In this document: positions 8,460-17,877 of the stretch, piece after piece
Layout: each line of letters begins with the position of its first letter
Position numbering within the stretch: position 1 is the stretch's first letter
Source of the DNA: Candidatus Brevefilum sp.
Lineage (GTDB): Bacteria; Chloroflexota; Anaerolineae; Anaerolineales; Anaerolineaceae
Direction of reading: 5' to 3'
DNA length: 64,000 bases
NCBI GenBank assembly: GCA_029210815.1
Contig: JARGGB010000004.1
Location: 1-64,000 of the forward strand
Notes under the pieces: model-generated
Seen by the model: the letters and a program-made list of their open reading frames with translations, nothing else
Told to the model about the DNA's origin: nothing
Database searches by the model: none
Program-made: the position numbers and the translations under genes

Positions 8460-9023
8460 TTATTCCTGGTCATCGTCATCAAAGTCCTCATCGGAAGGAA
8501 GGTCATCGATATTGAAATTTTGAAGAAAATCTTCAAAAACGTCCAAATCTACGTCTTCCACATCTTCCTGACCTCGCACTTCAGCCTTACCCGTGTCTGC
8601 CTCGGAAATATCCTCTTCGGGGATAATCCCTGCCTGGCTCATAACATCTTCCGATACCATAATCGGCACATTGGTTCTTGCGGCAAGGGCAAGCGCATCG
8701 GATGGGCGGCAGTCCACCTGGCGGCGTTGACCATCAACATCCAAAATCAGGTTGCCGTAGAATACATCGTCCGAAAGTGAAATGACTTCAACCTGGATAA
8801 GGCGTGCATTGAGCGTGTGGATGAGTGTTTTGAGAAGGTCGTGCGTTTGAGGGCGAGCAACCTGGATGTCCTGTAAGGCGATTGTGATCGCTTCAGCTTC
8901 GTATAAACCGATCCAAATCGGCAAGTAGCGTTCCTGATTAACTTGTTTCAAGATCACGATGCGCTGCTGGTTGGTCAGGCTCACTCGAACGCTGTCGATC
9001 TCGACCTCAATCATTTTTACCAT
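8460..9023 (-). CDS. Bifunctional nuclease (BFN/DUF151) family protein
   Basis: A 187-residue protein. Residues about 1-135 form the DUF151 domain, with the family phrases LPIWIGLYEAEAI and RPSDALALAARTNVPI. The family includes a plant enzyme with DNase and RNase activity; the bacterial role is poorly known. The last 50 residues form a very acidic tail (DVDLDVFEDFL, then DEDFDDDDQE), common in this family but longer here. It is transcribed alone. Confidence 0.88.
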   Translation of the reverse strand: MVKMIEVEIDSVRVSLTNQQRIVILKQVNQERYLPIWIGLYEAEAITIALQDIQVARPQTHDLLKTLIHTLNARLIQVEVISLSDDVFYGNLILDVDGQRRQVDCRPSDALALAARTNVPIMVSEDVMSQAGIIPEEDISEADTGKAEVRGQEDVEDVDLDVFEDFLQNFNIDDLPSDEDFDDDDQE

Positions 9024-9340
9024 TAGGTACTCCTAGGATTTTTAGCTGGTTTGATTCTAACACGGCGCCAATCAGGACGCAACCAATAAAGAGGATAAAT
9101 CTACGATTCTTTAAGCTTTTCGAGTATAATCGTAACACTTGATTTGCAGAAAGTCTTTCTTCAATTATGAGATTCTATCTTATAATAATTTCATAGAAGA
9201 CGTTCTTCTGATTTGGTGTTGAGGATTCCCCAGGGAATCTCACGGTTTATTATCAAGATTTAGCAAGCGCTATTAACTACGTAAGAACTTTCCAGTGAAT
9301 TTTTTTGATTTAATGATTTTGGAAAGAGAAGGAAATTATA
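9024..9340. other. Divergent intergenic region, AT-rich
   Basis: The 317 bp separate the minus-strand nuclease gene from the plus-strand response regulator. Two TATAAT boxes (9125-9130 and 9181-9186, plus strand) are visible, without convincing -35 boxes. No ORF or RNA gene was recognised. Confidence 0.4.
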
Positions 9341-10009
9341 TTGGCACAGGAAATCACAATAACTGCCTTGATGGTAGAAGGCAGGCGGGGTAATCATTCC
9401 TCATTTGCTGAAGAATTAGGCGAAAAGGGCTATTCGGTAACAAAAGCCGCCAACGGCAGTGCAGGCTTGAAATTACTCGATTCATTGGATCCTAATATTG
9501 TGATTATTGATGCCGCTTCTCTCCGAACCAGTGGTGTGCGGATCTGCCAATCCTTTAGAAAATCTGATAACGACTTGCCGATAATTTTGATCGTAGATGA
9601 AGATACTTCTTTGCCAGAAATTGTCGATGCCAATTTAGTGCTTCGGCTCCCGTTCACCACCCAGAAATTAGTTAATCGAACCCAGATATTTCAACAAACG
9701 GCTGAAAAATTCATTGTACAGGTAGGACCGATTGAATTAAATACAAAAACGCAGCTCGTCTCCTGTAACGATCGGCAGACAAAACTCACGCCTCGCCTTA
9801 TGGAAATTTTGAGGATGCTGATGCGGAATAAAGGGAAGCTTGTTAAACGGGATTTGCTTTTTTCACAGGTATGGCAAACAGACTATACCGGCGACACGAG
9901 AACGCTGGATGTGCATATAAGCTGGCTGCGACAGGCGATTGAGGAAGACCCCCATCACCCAAGGCTCATACAAACCGTCAGGGGGAAAGGGTATATCCTG
10001 GAAGTTTAG
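9341..10009 (+). CDS. OmpR-type response regulator with degenerate receiver
   Basis: A 222-residue protein with a receiver-like domain (about 1-115) and a C-terminal winged-helix DNA-binding domain (about 125-222; KLTPRLMEILRML and VWQTDYTGDTRTLDVHISWLR). The candidate phospho-acceptor Asp is kept in IVIIDAAS. However, the acidic pair after the first strand is reduced (ALMVEGRR), and the conserved Lys before Pro-Phe is missing (RLPFT). It may therefore act without phosphorylation. The start codon is TTG at 9341, with AAGGA 8 nt upstream. No partner kinase gene is adjacent. DNA binding is well supported; the signal is unknown. Confidence 0.85.
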   Translation: MAQEITITALMVEGRRGNHSSFAEELGEKGYSVTKAANGSAGLKLLDSLDPNIVIIDAASLRTSGVRICQSFRKSDNDLPIILIVDEDTSLPEIVDANLVLRLPFTTQKLVNRTQIFQQTAEKFIVQVGPIELNTKTQLVSCNDRQTKLTPRLMEILRMLMRNKGKLVKRDLLFSQVWQTDYTGDTRTLDVHISWLRQAIEEDPHHPRLIQTVRGKGYILEV

Positions 10010-10139
10010 GATCATAAGGGTAAATTATTCCGAAATTATTTCCCCATGGGGGATTTTGTTTATCAGCTTGCTGATTCATTTCAGATTATAAACAGGTAAT
10101 ATTAGAATTAATTGAATAAATATCAACAGGACATTGACT

Positions 10140-11513
10140 ATGGACTCAATTGAAAAGTCAAAAACTATCAAATTTGTGCTCATAAGTTGTGGCGTGGTTC
10201 TCCTTGTCGGCTGTCTCTGCCTCGGGATTGTTTTACTCTCGGGCATTGGGGTATCCAATTTATGGCCAATCGAATTGCCGGTAGAAAGCACCCAGGCGCC
10301 GATATCGACACCTGTCAGCAAACTGCCTGAAGATCTGGCAGGGACAATTGCTGAAATTGAATCACAGGTTGTTCAAATTCGAGGACTTGAAAATGTACAG
10401 GATGTTCAACACACCATGATTTCTGCAGAAGAACTTGAAGAAATTGTTGTTGAAGATTTCTTTTCAGAATATTCTGACGAAGATGCCCGCCAGGATGTTT
10501 TGGTCCTTTCAAGTTTAGGGCTGTTACCCCGAGATTTTGACCTTAAAGGGTTTTACGAAGCGCTGTACAGCGAACAGATTGCGGGTTTCTACGACGAGGA
10601 GACAAAAGAAATCTATGTCGTTCAGGGGCAGGATTTCGGTGCTTCAGAAAGATTGACCTATGCCCATGAGTTCACCCATGTGCTTCAGGACCAATTTTAC
10701 GGGCTGGATGAGGGTTTGGGTATGAATCAGGAAGCCTGTGAAGAGGATTCTGAAAAATGTGCGGCTGTCCAGGCCTTGGTTGAAGGCGATGCATCGCTAA
10801 CAGAAATTTTGTGGTTACAAACCCATGCTTCAATGGAAGATTATCGTGATTTGATGGACATGATAGACCATTTAGAAACGCCTGTGCTGGATTCAGCCCC
10901 ACCTTATATGTCCGCCGATATGTATTTCCCCTATGAAACGGGATTGGCATTTGTTCAGCATTTGTACGACCAGGGAGAATATAAAAGTGTTGATCAGGCA
11001 TTTGCTGACCCGCCTGTCTCAACCGAACAAATTCTGCATCCAGAAAAATACCCGCTTGATGTCCCCTTAAATGTTAGCTTACCTGACCTTTCTTCTCAGT
11101 TGGATGACACCTGGACTTTATTTGACCAAAATGTCATGGGTGAGTGGTATGTATATTTGATCCTGAATAAGGCGCATGAAGAAGGTTTCCGAATATCGGA
11201 AGAAACAGCGCAAATTGCTGCTGAAGGTTGGGGCGGCGATGCTTATGCAATTTATCTTAATGAAAACACTGATGAAACCATTTTTATTATGGATTCCCTT
11301 TGGGATACCGCAGAAGATGCAACTGAATTTATTGATGCTTTCTATCAATATGCTTCACAACGCTGGTCATCCCTTTCAGTTACCCTGTCAGACGCAAGGC
11401 TTTGGCAAGGCGCAGAAGGAAAAATTGCTTTTTGGCATCAAGGCGAACGAACGCTTTGGGTGATGGCACCTGACAGTGACCTGTTGGCAATTATTCTTTC
11501 GGAACTTCAATGA
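10140..11513 (+). CDS. Membrane-anchored metallopeptidase-like protein (HEFTH)
   Basis: About 457 residues. One N-terminal transmembrane helix is followed by a short Thr/Pro linker and a large extracellular domain. The domain contains AHEFTHVLQDQ, a HExxH zinc-protease motif, and downstream ALVEGDASL, where the Glu could be the third zinc ligand as in gluzincins. No close characterised family is recognised. The ORF track begins at a TTG at 10134; the ATG at 10140 is preferred because AGGA lies 8 nt upstream. The stop overlaps the next gene (ATGA), so the two are translationally coupled. Confidence 0.75.
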   Translation: MDSIEKSKTIKFVLISCGVVLLVGCLCLGIVLLSGIGVSNLWPIELPVESTQAPISTPVSKLPEDLAGTIAEIESQVVQIRGLENVQDVQHTMISAEELEEIVVEDFFSEYSDEDARQDVLVLSSLGLLPRDFDLKGFYEALYSEQIAGFYDEETKEIYVVQGQDFGASERLTYAHEFTHVLQDQFYGLDEGLGMNQEACEEDSEKCAAVQALVEGDASLTEILWLQTHASMEDYRDLMDMIDHLETPVLDSAPPYMSADMYFPYETGLAFVQHLYDQGEYKSVDQAFADPPVSTEQILHPEKYPLDVPLNVSLPDLSSQLDDTWTLFDQNVMGEWYVYLILNKAHEEGFRISEETAQIAAEGWGGDAYAIYLNENTDETIFIMDSLWDTAEDATEFIDAFYQYASQRWSSLSVTLSDARLWQGAEGKIAFWHQGERTLWVMAPDSDLLAIILSELQ

Positions 11514-12223
11514 CAAACGAAGAAAAGATTGATCACGGAAAAATTGATCCAGGACGAATAAAGGCGGTTTTGTTTGATGTCGATGGCACCTTGAGCAACA
11601 CAGATGATCAATTGGTCGCGCGCATAGCCAGGAGACTAAAACCCCTTGCGTGGCTTTTCAAAGATCGAGACCCCCGCATGTTTGCACGCCGCCTTGTCAT
11701 GGCGGCAGAAACACCGGGGAATTTTTTATATCAGATCGCAGATCGATTTGGGATTGATAAGTATTTTGCAAAGTACTATAAAGTCTTGTCTGCAAGTCGA
11801 TTGGCGAAGAAGCCGAGCAAAGATAGGTTCTGGCTCATACCTGGTGTGCGTGAGATGCTGGAAGCGCTGTCTCAGGCGTACCCGATGGGTGTTGTCAGTG
11901 CTAGAGATGAAGGTTCCACCAGGGAATTTTTAGACCATTTTGAGCTGACATCATTTTTTGATGTGGTTGTTACATCACAAACCTGTCGATTCACCAAACC
12001 CTATCCTGACCCAGTGATTTACGCAGCTAAAGCCCTCGGGAAGGCACCCGTGGATTGTGTAATGGTTGGCGACACGATTGTTGATGTAAAATCGGGAAAA
12101 TCTGCTGGTGCACAGACAATTGCTGTATTATGTGGTTTTGGTATGGAGAAGGAACTGGCACGAGTTGGGGCTGATCTGATACTGCCAACAACCCCGGATA
12201 TCCAATCCTATTTGTCTTCTTGA
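11510..12223 (+). CDS. HAD-superfamily phosphatase (phosphoglycolate phosphatase-like)
   Basis: A 237-residue HAD hydrolase. Motif I is FDVDGTLSN, motif II the Ser in VVSARDEGS, motif III the Lys in TKPYPDPVIY, and motif IV MVGDTIVDVKSG. A helical cap sits between motifs I and II, as in subfamily I. The fold and phosphatase chemistry are clear; the substrate (phosphoglycolate, pyrophosphate or a sugar phosphate) is not. Its start overlaps the stop of the upstream peptidase gene by 4 nt. Confidence 0.85.
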   Translation: MTNEEKIDHGKIDPGRIKAVLFDVDGTLSNTDDQLVARIARRLKPLAWLFKDRDPRMFARRLVMAAETPGNFLYQIADRFGIDKYFAKYYKVLSASRLAKKPSKDRFWLIPGVREMLEALSQAYPMGVVSARDEGSTREFLDHFELTSFFDVVVTSQTCRFTKPYPDPVIYAAKALGKAPVDCVMVGDTIVDVKSGKSAGAQTIAVLCGFGMEKELARVGADLILPTTPDIQSYLSS

Positions 12224-12360
12224 ACTTTCAATCGTTTTTTTGAGATCCCCGCCGTAACCTTTGATGACGTTATTGGTTATAATTCAAAGTAGAAAAATTC
12301 CAGGTGGGGGTTGCAGGGATTAATATTTTACAGGTTGGAATCATCAGGAGTGTCAATTTG

Positions 12361-13071
12361 ATGACCGATAAAGATTTAACACAAAACTATATCCAAAAAT
12401 ATCCATGGCTTCGCAGGCGATTTATCCGTGGTTTGTTTAGCGGCATGATCGACATTCTGGCCAATGTACTTGTTCGCTGGGAGGTCACCGGGAAAGAGAA
12501 TATTCCAAAAAAAGGTCCCTTATTAATTGTGGGAAATCATTTTAATTTTTTAGATACCGTTGCCCCAATACACGCAACTAATTGGCCCCTTGAATTTATT
12601 GGTGACTTTGAAATGCCGAATGCGCCAGCCCTTATGCGCATCTTCCCAAATCTCTGGCAAACCTTAAAAATTGAACAGGGAACACCGAATTTTGAGGCAT
12701 TACAGGCTTCGGAGGCTATTTTAGCGCAGGATGGCGTTTTGGTTATTTATCCTGAAGGGCATGTTCACAGCGGTCCTTTACAGAGAGCACTGCCAGGTGC
12801 CGCTTATATGGCACTGCGTACAGGCGTGCCGATTTTGCCCATGGCGACAATCAGCGATAATAACTGGAAGCTTATTAAAACAATTACTGAAGAGAAGCGT
12901 CGTTTGGGTGTCTTTACGAAAATTGGGGAGGTCTTTGGTCCCTTAAAGTCCGAGCATGGGACCCGTCCTTCGAGAGATGAGATCCGTGAAACCGGCCATT
13001 TGATCATGTCTAAAATTGGGGCTTTGCTGCCGAAAGAATACCGGGGAAACTTTGACCCCGAGAACATTTAG
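12361..13071 (+). CDS. 1-acyl-glycerol-3-phosphate acyltransferase-like (PlsC family)
   Basis: About 236 residues, probably a membrane-associated acyltransferase of phospholipid synthesis. The catalytic HxxxxD box appears as NHFNFLD. The second block is PEGHVHSG, with His-Val-His in place of the usual GTRS, and the third is GVPILPMA. The ORF track begins 19 codons upstream. The ATG at 12361, preceded by AGGAG about 10 nt away, gives a more normal N terminus. The altered second block could reflect a different acceptor, so lysophosphatidate as substrate is not certain. Confidence 0.8.
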   Translation: MTDKDLTQNYIQKYPWLRRRFIRGLFSGMIDILANVLVRWEVTGKENIPKKGPLLIVGNHFNFLDTVAPIHATNWPLEFIGDFEMPNAPALMRIFPNLWQTLKIEQGTPNFEALQASEAILAQDGVLVIYPEGHVHSGPLQRALPGAAYMALRTGVPILPMATISDNNWKLIKTITEEKRRLGVFTKIGEVFGPLKSEHGTRPSRDEIRETGHLIMSKIGALLPKEYRGNFDPENI

Positions 13072-13095
13072 GAAAATTCGGAATATGATTATTTT

Positions 13096-13127
13096 AAGGC
13101 TGGAAATGGTTGAGTCCAGCCTTTTTT
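13096..13127 (+). terminator. Intrinsic terminator after the acyltransferase gene
   Basis: A 9-bp stem, AAGGCTGGA paired with TCCAGCCTT, is followed by TTTTTT. Confidence 0.9.
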
Positions 13128-13236
13128 GTATAAGGAGAAGGTGCTTGAGGTATTATTTGATTGTATGACCTCTAATGATTTTCAGATATTCTTGTCATAA
13201 AATTATTGGGTCAGGAAGAAATTAAAAGGAATTATT

Positions 13237-14193
13237 ATGCAATATCGAGATTATTACCAGATTTTGGGTGTCAAAAAAGACGCGAGCCAGGATGAGATTA
13301 AGAAAGCATATCGAAAGCTGGCTCGAAAATACCATCCGGATGTAAATCCTGATGACCCTGGTGCTGAAGAAAAATTTAAGGACATCAACGAAGCTTACCA
13401 GGTGCTTTCTGATGAGGAAAAACGCAGCAAGTACGATCGCTTTGGTTCACAATGGAAACAATACCAGCAAACAGGTGGGCGTGCTGAAGATTTTGATTGG
13501 TCGCAGTGGGCAAACCAGGGTGCTCCCGGCGGTGGTTACCGTACGGTGTCCCAGGAAGAATTTGAGCAAATGTTCGGCGGCGGTTTGGGCGGATTTTCAG
13601 ATTTCTTTACAACCCTGTTTGGCGGTATGCCTGGCGCCAGGTCTTCACAGCGGACTGCCCGAGGAACAAGGGCGAGCAGCATGCAGCGTGGGCAGGACAT
13701 CGAACACAGCGTTCAGATCTCACTTGAAGAAGCTTTCAATGGAACCACCCGGCTTTTGACTTTTGAAGATGGACGCAGGATTGAAGCCAGCATTCCCCCC
13801 GGGGTGAAGTCGGGTTCTAAAATTCGGTTAAGCGGGCAGGGCGGCGCTGGGCCGCGTGGTTCGGGCGACCTGTACCTCAAAATTAAGGTGGCTCCCCACA
13901 CGAATTTCTCAAGAGATGGTGATAACTTGAGAATCGATCAGCCGGTAGACTTCTTCACAGCGCTTTTAGGCGGCGAGCTTGAAGTTCCAACCATTGATAA
14001 GCGAGTCAAGCTGACCGTTCCTCCGGAGTCTGATTCGGGAAAGACCTTCCGGTTAAAGGGATTGGGAATGCCGAAATTAAACCATCCCGATAAACGGGGG
14101 GACCTGTATGTTACGTTACTGGTGCAGGTTCCTAAAAACCTGACGTCTGAACAGAAGACGAAATTTAAAGAATTACAAAAATCTGTCAAATGA
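13237..14193 (+). CDS. DnaJ-class co-chaperone (CbpA type)
   Basis: A 318-residue Hsp40. The J domain (about 4-68) has the HPD motif in [13 protein letters not shown] Gly/Phe-rich region with [12 protein letters not shown] follows, then the two beta-sandwich client-binding domains (about 145-310; [12 protein letters not shown], LPhe-type GMPKLN). The cysteine-rich zinc domain of classical DnaJ is absent, placing it with CbpA/DnaJ2. It would stimulate DnaK ATPase and deliver clients. It is monocistronic, with terminators on both sides and no heat-shock operator nearby. Confidence 0.93.
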   Translation: MQYRDYYQILGVKKDASQDEIKKAYRKLARKYHPDVNPDDPGAEEKFKDINEAYQVLSDEEKRSKYDRFGSQWKQYQQTGGRAEDFDWSQWANQGAPGGGYRTVSQEEFEQMFGGGLGGFSDFFTTLFGGMPGARSSQRTARGTRASSMQRGQDIEHSVQISLEEAFNGTTRLLTFEDGRRIEASIPPGVKSGSKIRLSGQGGAGPRGSGDLYLKIKVAPHTNFSRDGDNLRIDQPVDFFTALLGGELEVPTIDKRVKLTVPPESDSGKTFRLKGLGMPKLNHPDKRGDLYVTLLVQVPKNLTSEQKTKFKELQKSVK

Positions 14194-14203
14194 ATTTAAT
14201 TTG

Positions 14204-14230
14204 TGCCCGGGTTATACCGGGCATTTTCTT
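14204..14230 (+). terminator. Intrinsic terminator after dnaJ-like gene
   Basis: A 7-bp stem, TGCCCGG paired with CCGGGCA, has a 6-nt loop and the tail TTTTCTTT. Confidence 0.85.
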
Positions 14231-14341
14231 TGCTGCTTTGTGAACTACTCCTGACACATTCAGTTTGTTGAATGATTAATAACAGTCCTGGATGATAAAA
14301 TTCAGGTAGACATTTTCTTATCAGGTAAATGGAGCAATGTG

Positions 14342-15088
14342 ATGAAACATAGGTTAGAAATTTTCTCAAGCCGTGAAGGCTTGAACCAGGCAGCTGCGGA
14401 ATATTTCATAAAAGTGGCGCGCACATCCATACAGGATCACGGCATTTTTTCAGCTGCCCTTTCAGGCGGCAGCACCCCGGAGCCAGTTTACAGAAAATTG
14501 GGATCACTTGAAAATAAGGCGTGGGTAGATTGGGACAATATCCACCTCTTTTGGGGTGATGAACGCTGTGTTCTGCCCGACCATCCGGACTCAAACTACC
14601 GAATGGTCAGAGAAGCCTTGTTGGATCATATTTCTATTCCCGAGGAGAATGTTCACCGTGTCCTGGCAGAATATGAACCCCATATAGCAGCCCAAACTTA
14701 TGAAGCGAGGTTAAGAGATTTCTTTAAAGGCGATTACCCGAAGTTTGACCTGGTTTTTCTTGGGATGGGAGATGACGGGCACACAGCCTCGCTTTTCCCC
14801 CATTCTGCAGGATTGAAGGAAGAAGATCGCTGGTTTATCGAAAATTATGCGCCTGCCATGGATACATGGCGATTGACACTTACTAAAAATGCGATCAATG
14901 CTGCCCGTCACATTGCTGTACTTGTGGTTGGGGACTCGAAGGCAGATACGCTGGTTGATGTGTTGGAAGGCGACCATCAGCCTGATGAAAAGCCAATCCA
15001 ATTGATTGACCCCAAAAATGGGCAGATGGTATGGTTTCTGGACCAGGCTGCGGCGATAAAGCTGTCTGACCAGGAAAACGAACAGTGA
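14342..15088 (+). CDS. pgl: 6-phosphogluconolactonase
   Basis: A 248-residue DevB/SOL-type enzyme of the oxidative pentose phosphate pathway that hydrolyses 6-phosphogluconolactone. The family phrases LSGGSTPEPVYR, LFWGDERCV, HPDSNYRM and LGMGDDGHTASLFP are all present. The ORF track starts at a GTG at 14339; the adjacent ATG at 14342, with GGAG upstream, is the likelier start. Neighbouring genes do not encode glucose-6-phosphate dehydrogenase, so the pathway partner lies elsewhere. Confidence 0.93.
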   Translation: MKHRLEIFSSREGLNQAAAEYFIKVARTSIQDHGIFSAALSGGSTPEPVYRKLGSLENKAWVDWDNIHLFWGDERCVLPDHPDSNYRMVREALLDHISIPEENVHRVLAEYEPHIAAQTYEARLRDFFKGDYPKFDLVFLGMGDDGHTASLFPHSAGLKEEDRWFIENYAPAMDTWRLTLTKNAINAARHIAVLVVGDSKADTLVDVLEGDHQPDEKPIQLIDPKNGQMVWFLDQAAAIKLSDQENEQ

Positions 15089-15112
15089 TTTCCAGGAGGC
15101 GATAATCTGGTC

Positions 15113-15793
15113 ATGGCAAACCTGATCCCAATTGACACCCTAAAAAGATTCTCCTTGTTCCAGGATTTTGAGGAAGAAGACCTTATCAAAATCCAAAAGC
15201 TGATGCATTATCGAGCCGTGGAAAAAGATGAGATCATCCTTTTAGAGGGTGACCTGTCGGATCAGCTTATTTTTGTAGAAAGGGGATGGATAAAATCAGA
15301 GAAGACATCAAAAGAAGGCCGTCAGCAAACATTACGTTTTATAGGACCAATGGAAGTCATTAACGAATATTCTGTTTTCTCGGAAGAACCTAACGCAGCC
15401 ACAATCATCGCACTGGAAAAGGCGAATATTTATTACCTCAATAAATCGGATGTCAAAGTCTTGTTGGTCCAATCTTCAAGTTTTGCCAGGGCGGTAATCG
15501 TGAACCTGGCGAAAAGAATTCAGATTTTGCTTAATCACGTTGAGAATTTATCTCTGTATTCTGTTGAACAGCGATTGGCTCGTTACCTGCTCGATGAGGC
15601 AAAGGACGGTATCGTCAGACGGCAAACCTGGAAAACCCAGGCAGAAATCGCTGCACATTTGGGGACAGTAGTCGATGTTGTCAACCGTATCCTGCAAAAA
15701 TTTGAAAGGCAAGGCTTGATATCAATCAGCCGTAAGCAGTTCAAGATCCTTGACAACGATAGTCTTAAGGCAGTTACAGAAAAATTTGAATGA
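15113..15793 (+). CDS. Crp/Fnr-family transcription regulator
   Basis: A 226-residue protein with an N-terminal cNMP-binding-like beta barrel (about 12-120), a long dimer helix, and a C-terminal helix-turn-helix (KTQAEIAAHLGTVVDVVNRIL). No Fnr-type Cys cluster is seen, so an oxygen-sensing Fe-S cluster is unlikely. The effector is unknown. AGGAGG lies 13 nt before the ATG, a rather long spacing. It begins 24 bp after pgl and may be co-transcribed with it. Confidence 0.88.
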   Translation: MANLIPIDTLKRFSLFQDFEEEDLIKIQKLMHYRAVEKDEIILLEGDLSDQLIFVERGWIKSEKTSKEGRQQTLRFIGPMEVINEYSVFSEEPNAATIIALEKANIYYLNKSDVKVLLVQSSSFARAVIVNLAKRIQILLNHVENLSLYSVEQRLARYLLDEAKDGIVRRQTWKTQAEIAAHLGTVVDVVNRILQKFERQGLISISRKQFKILDNDSLKAVTEKFE

Positions 15794-15890
15794 TCAAGGG
15801 CTGTCACGCTGAATTTCGACTTTAGTCGAAGAAATTGTTATTTGGGGGCGTTATAGTAGAGGTAATTCTAATTAGAGAAAGGGAAAATTT

Positions 15891-16364
15891 ATGCCAAAGA
15901 TGTTTGTATTTGGTGTTGTGCGTTCATTGCACGATGTGTTCACTGCGCTGTGGATTGGCGGTCTGCTGACAACGGCTTTCACTTTCATGCCTGTTTTTAA
16001 GAACGCAAAGGAAAAAATAGAAGGGTTGGGAGCGCTTCTTGTTGCCTATCAAAAGCGAATGGGTGCCGTCGCCCTGGTCAGCATCTTTGGTTTATGGATA
16101 ACTGGTTTACTGCTTGGTAAACAGTCCCAGGCTTATTCGGGATTTATGAGTTTTTCTAATACGTATAATGCCTTATTATCGGTAAAACATTTGCTGATCT
16201 TCGCGATGATCCTGATCGCAGTCTATCGCAGATTTATTCTCGGTAAAAAGATCATGAGTTTTGACGACAGCCAGCAAAAACTTTATGGCTTCCTTTTGAT
16301 CTTGAATACTTTGTTAGGTGTGATTATATTGTTCCTGAGCGGGATCAGCTCAGCCATAGGCTAA
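15891..16364 (+). CDS. Small CopD-like integral membrane protein
   Basis: A 157-residue protein with four predicted transmembrane helices. It resembles the CopD-like / DUF2269-type membrane family: helix 1 has SLHDVFTALWIGGLL with a His, and helix 3 has a His in LLSVKHLLIF. The two His residues could bind haem or copper, but that is inferred. The gene is monocistronic, with a good downstream terminator. The function is not established. Confidence 0.6.
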   Translation: MPKMFVFGVVRSLHDVFTALWIGGLLTTAFTFMPVFKNAKEKIEGLGALLVAYQKRMGAVALVSIFGLWITGLLLGKQSQAYSGFMSFSNTYNALLSVKHLLIFAMILIAVYRRFILGKKIMSFDDSQQKLYGFLLILNTLLGVIILFLSGISSAIG

Positions 16365-16428
16365 GTCAACAGAAATTAAGGCAAAATAAGAAAATTTACC
16401 TCGAAAAAATTTAGTAAATTCACGAAAT

Positions 16429-16465
16429 AAACACCTTGCAAATGTTTTTTGCAGGGTGTTTTTGC
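16429..16465 (+). terminator. Intrinsic terminator after CopD-like gene
   Basis: AACACCTTGCAAA pairs with TTTGCAGGGTGTT with one mismatch, followed by TTTT. Confidence 0.8.
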
Positions 16466-16508
16466 AAAATTATTGCATTTAATTAGGCTCTGCAAAGATT
16501 AGACATGC

Positions 16509-16538
16509 TTGACTGAAATTATTTCGGGGTGCTATGAT
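16509..16538 (+). promoter_or_regulatory. Strong extended -10 promoter, leaderless start
   Basis: TTGACT (16509-16514), an 18-nt spacer, then TGC-TATGAT (16530-16538), giving an extended -10 (TGn). The ATG used for the TPR gene is 6 nt past the -10 box, which is where transcription itself should begin, so the transcript is probably leaderless. Confidence 0.7.
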
Positions 16539-16544
16539 ACTAAT

Positions 16545-17852
16545 ATGTACTTAAAAGGCAGTAAGTGGTCAATGAACAGGCGTAGAAAACCATCTAACCC
16601 ATGGTTAATTGGGATTCTACTGTTTGCTATTGGCTTTTTCGTGTATTTGAATATTTATGTTATCCCGACAATGCCGCCGCCTTTTTTGCCAACACCGACA
16701 CCCACACGCAGTCCGCAGTCTTTCTCAGATGAAGCAGCTGCTTACCTGGCTGAAGGCAGGACGGGGCTGGCAATGGAAGCCTACCAGGCGGCAATTAAAT
16801 CAGATCCTCAAGACATTTCAAATTACATCACACTTTCCAGGCTTCAAATCTACAATGGCGATTATGAAGGTGCAAAAGAAAATGCTGAAAATGCGCTCTT
16901 ATTGGATAAGACACGCGTAGAAGCTTACGCCTTGCTAGGTTGGGCAAAAGGTTTCCTGGGTGATTACCTTGAAGCTGAAGCTGATGTAAAAGCGGGTTTA
17001 GCTTTGAATCCCAATGATGCCCAATCACATGCGGTCTACGCTTACATCCTGGCATTGCAGTCATCCAATAATGTTGGCGGACTTGGCACTCTTGATGCAG
17101 CCATTGAGGAATCACGTTTGGCTCTTGAGATCAACCCGCTGTTAATGGAAGCACGCTGGTCGCGCGGCTTTGTTTTGGAAATCACCAGCAATTATGAAGA
17201 AGCAATTCAGCAGATTCAGGCGGCAATCGAATTGAACAATTCTGTGGCTGACCTGCACATGGCACTCGGCAGGAACTACCTGGCTGTTGAATCCTATGAC
17301 CAGGCAGTCTTTGAGTTTACGAAGGCATATTCACTTGACCCCAGCAATCCAGACCCGAATTGGTATATCTCCAGGGTCTATGCCCGAATTGGTGAGTTTG
17401 CAAAAGCCGTGCAGTATGCCGAGCAGGCTGTAAACACTGACCCAAGCGACCCATATTTGCACGGCAACCTGGGATCGATGTATTACCGTGACTTGCAATA
17501 TAATCGAGCCATTGAATCCCTTGAATTGGCTGTCAGGGGCGGTGAAACAGAAGATGGGTCTGTGGTTGAAGGCTTACCCCTGGATTATTCCATGACGATA
17601 ATGGAATATTACAGCCGTTATGGGCTGGCTTTAGCCCGTGTTAACCGCTGTAATGAAGCGGTGCAGGTGGCAAACGCTATGCTGCAAACCGTGCCTGACG
17701 ATGAGACGGCGGTCTTTAATGCTGAGGCGATTATTGAAATTTGTCAGGAATTTCAGGAAAATCCACCAACACCGACCCCACCAGAAGATGGCGAAGAAGG
17801 TGAACAGCCGTCTGCGCCTACAAGTACCCCTGAAACACAGGATGAAGGCTAA
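16545..17852 (+). CDS. Membrane-anchored TPR protein, paralog 1
   Basis: A 435-residue protein. A short basic N terminus is followed by one transmembrane helix (about 20-40), a linker with PTPTPTR, then about nine TPR units (for example YEEAIQQIQAAIELNN and YDQAVFEFTKAYSLDP), and a Pro/Thr/Glu-rich tail. The TPR array should lie outside the membrane as a protein-binding scaffold. The ORF track start (16509) lies inside the -35 box. ATG at 16545 begins MYLKG, matching MYLQG at the start of the paralog 25 nt downstream, which supports it. Partner proteins are unknown. Confidence 0.8.
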   Translation: MYLKGSKWSMNRRRKPSNPWLIGILLFAIGFFVYLNIYVIPTMPPPFLPTPTPTRSPQSFSDEAAAYLAEGRTGLAMEAYQAAIKSDPQDISNYITLSRLQIYNGDYEGAKENAENALLLDKTRVEAYALLGWAKGFLGDYLEAEADVKAGLALNPNDAQSHAVYAYILALQSSNNVGGLGTLDAAIEESRLALEINPLLMEARWSRGFVLEITSNYEEAIQQIQAAIELNNSVADLHMALGRNYLAVESYDQAVFEFTKAYSLDPSNPDPNWYISRVYARIGEFAKAVQYAEQAVNTDPSDPYLHGNLGSMYYRDLQYNRAIESLELAVRGGETEDGSVVEGLPLDYSMTIMEYYSRYGLALARVNRCNEAVQVANAMLQTVPDDETAVFNAEAIIEICQEFQENPPTPTPPEDGEEGEQPSAPTSTPETQDEG

Positions 17853-17877
17853 ATTAGCAGTTAATTGAAACGAAGCT

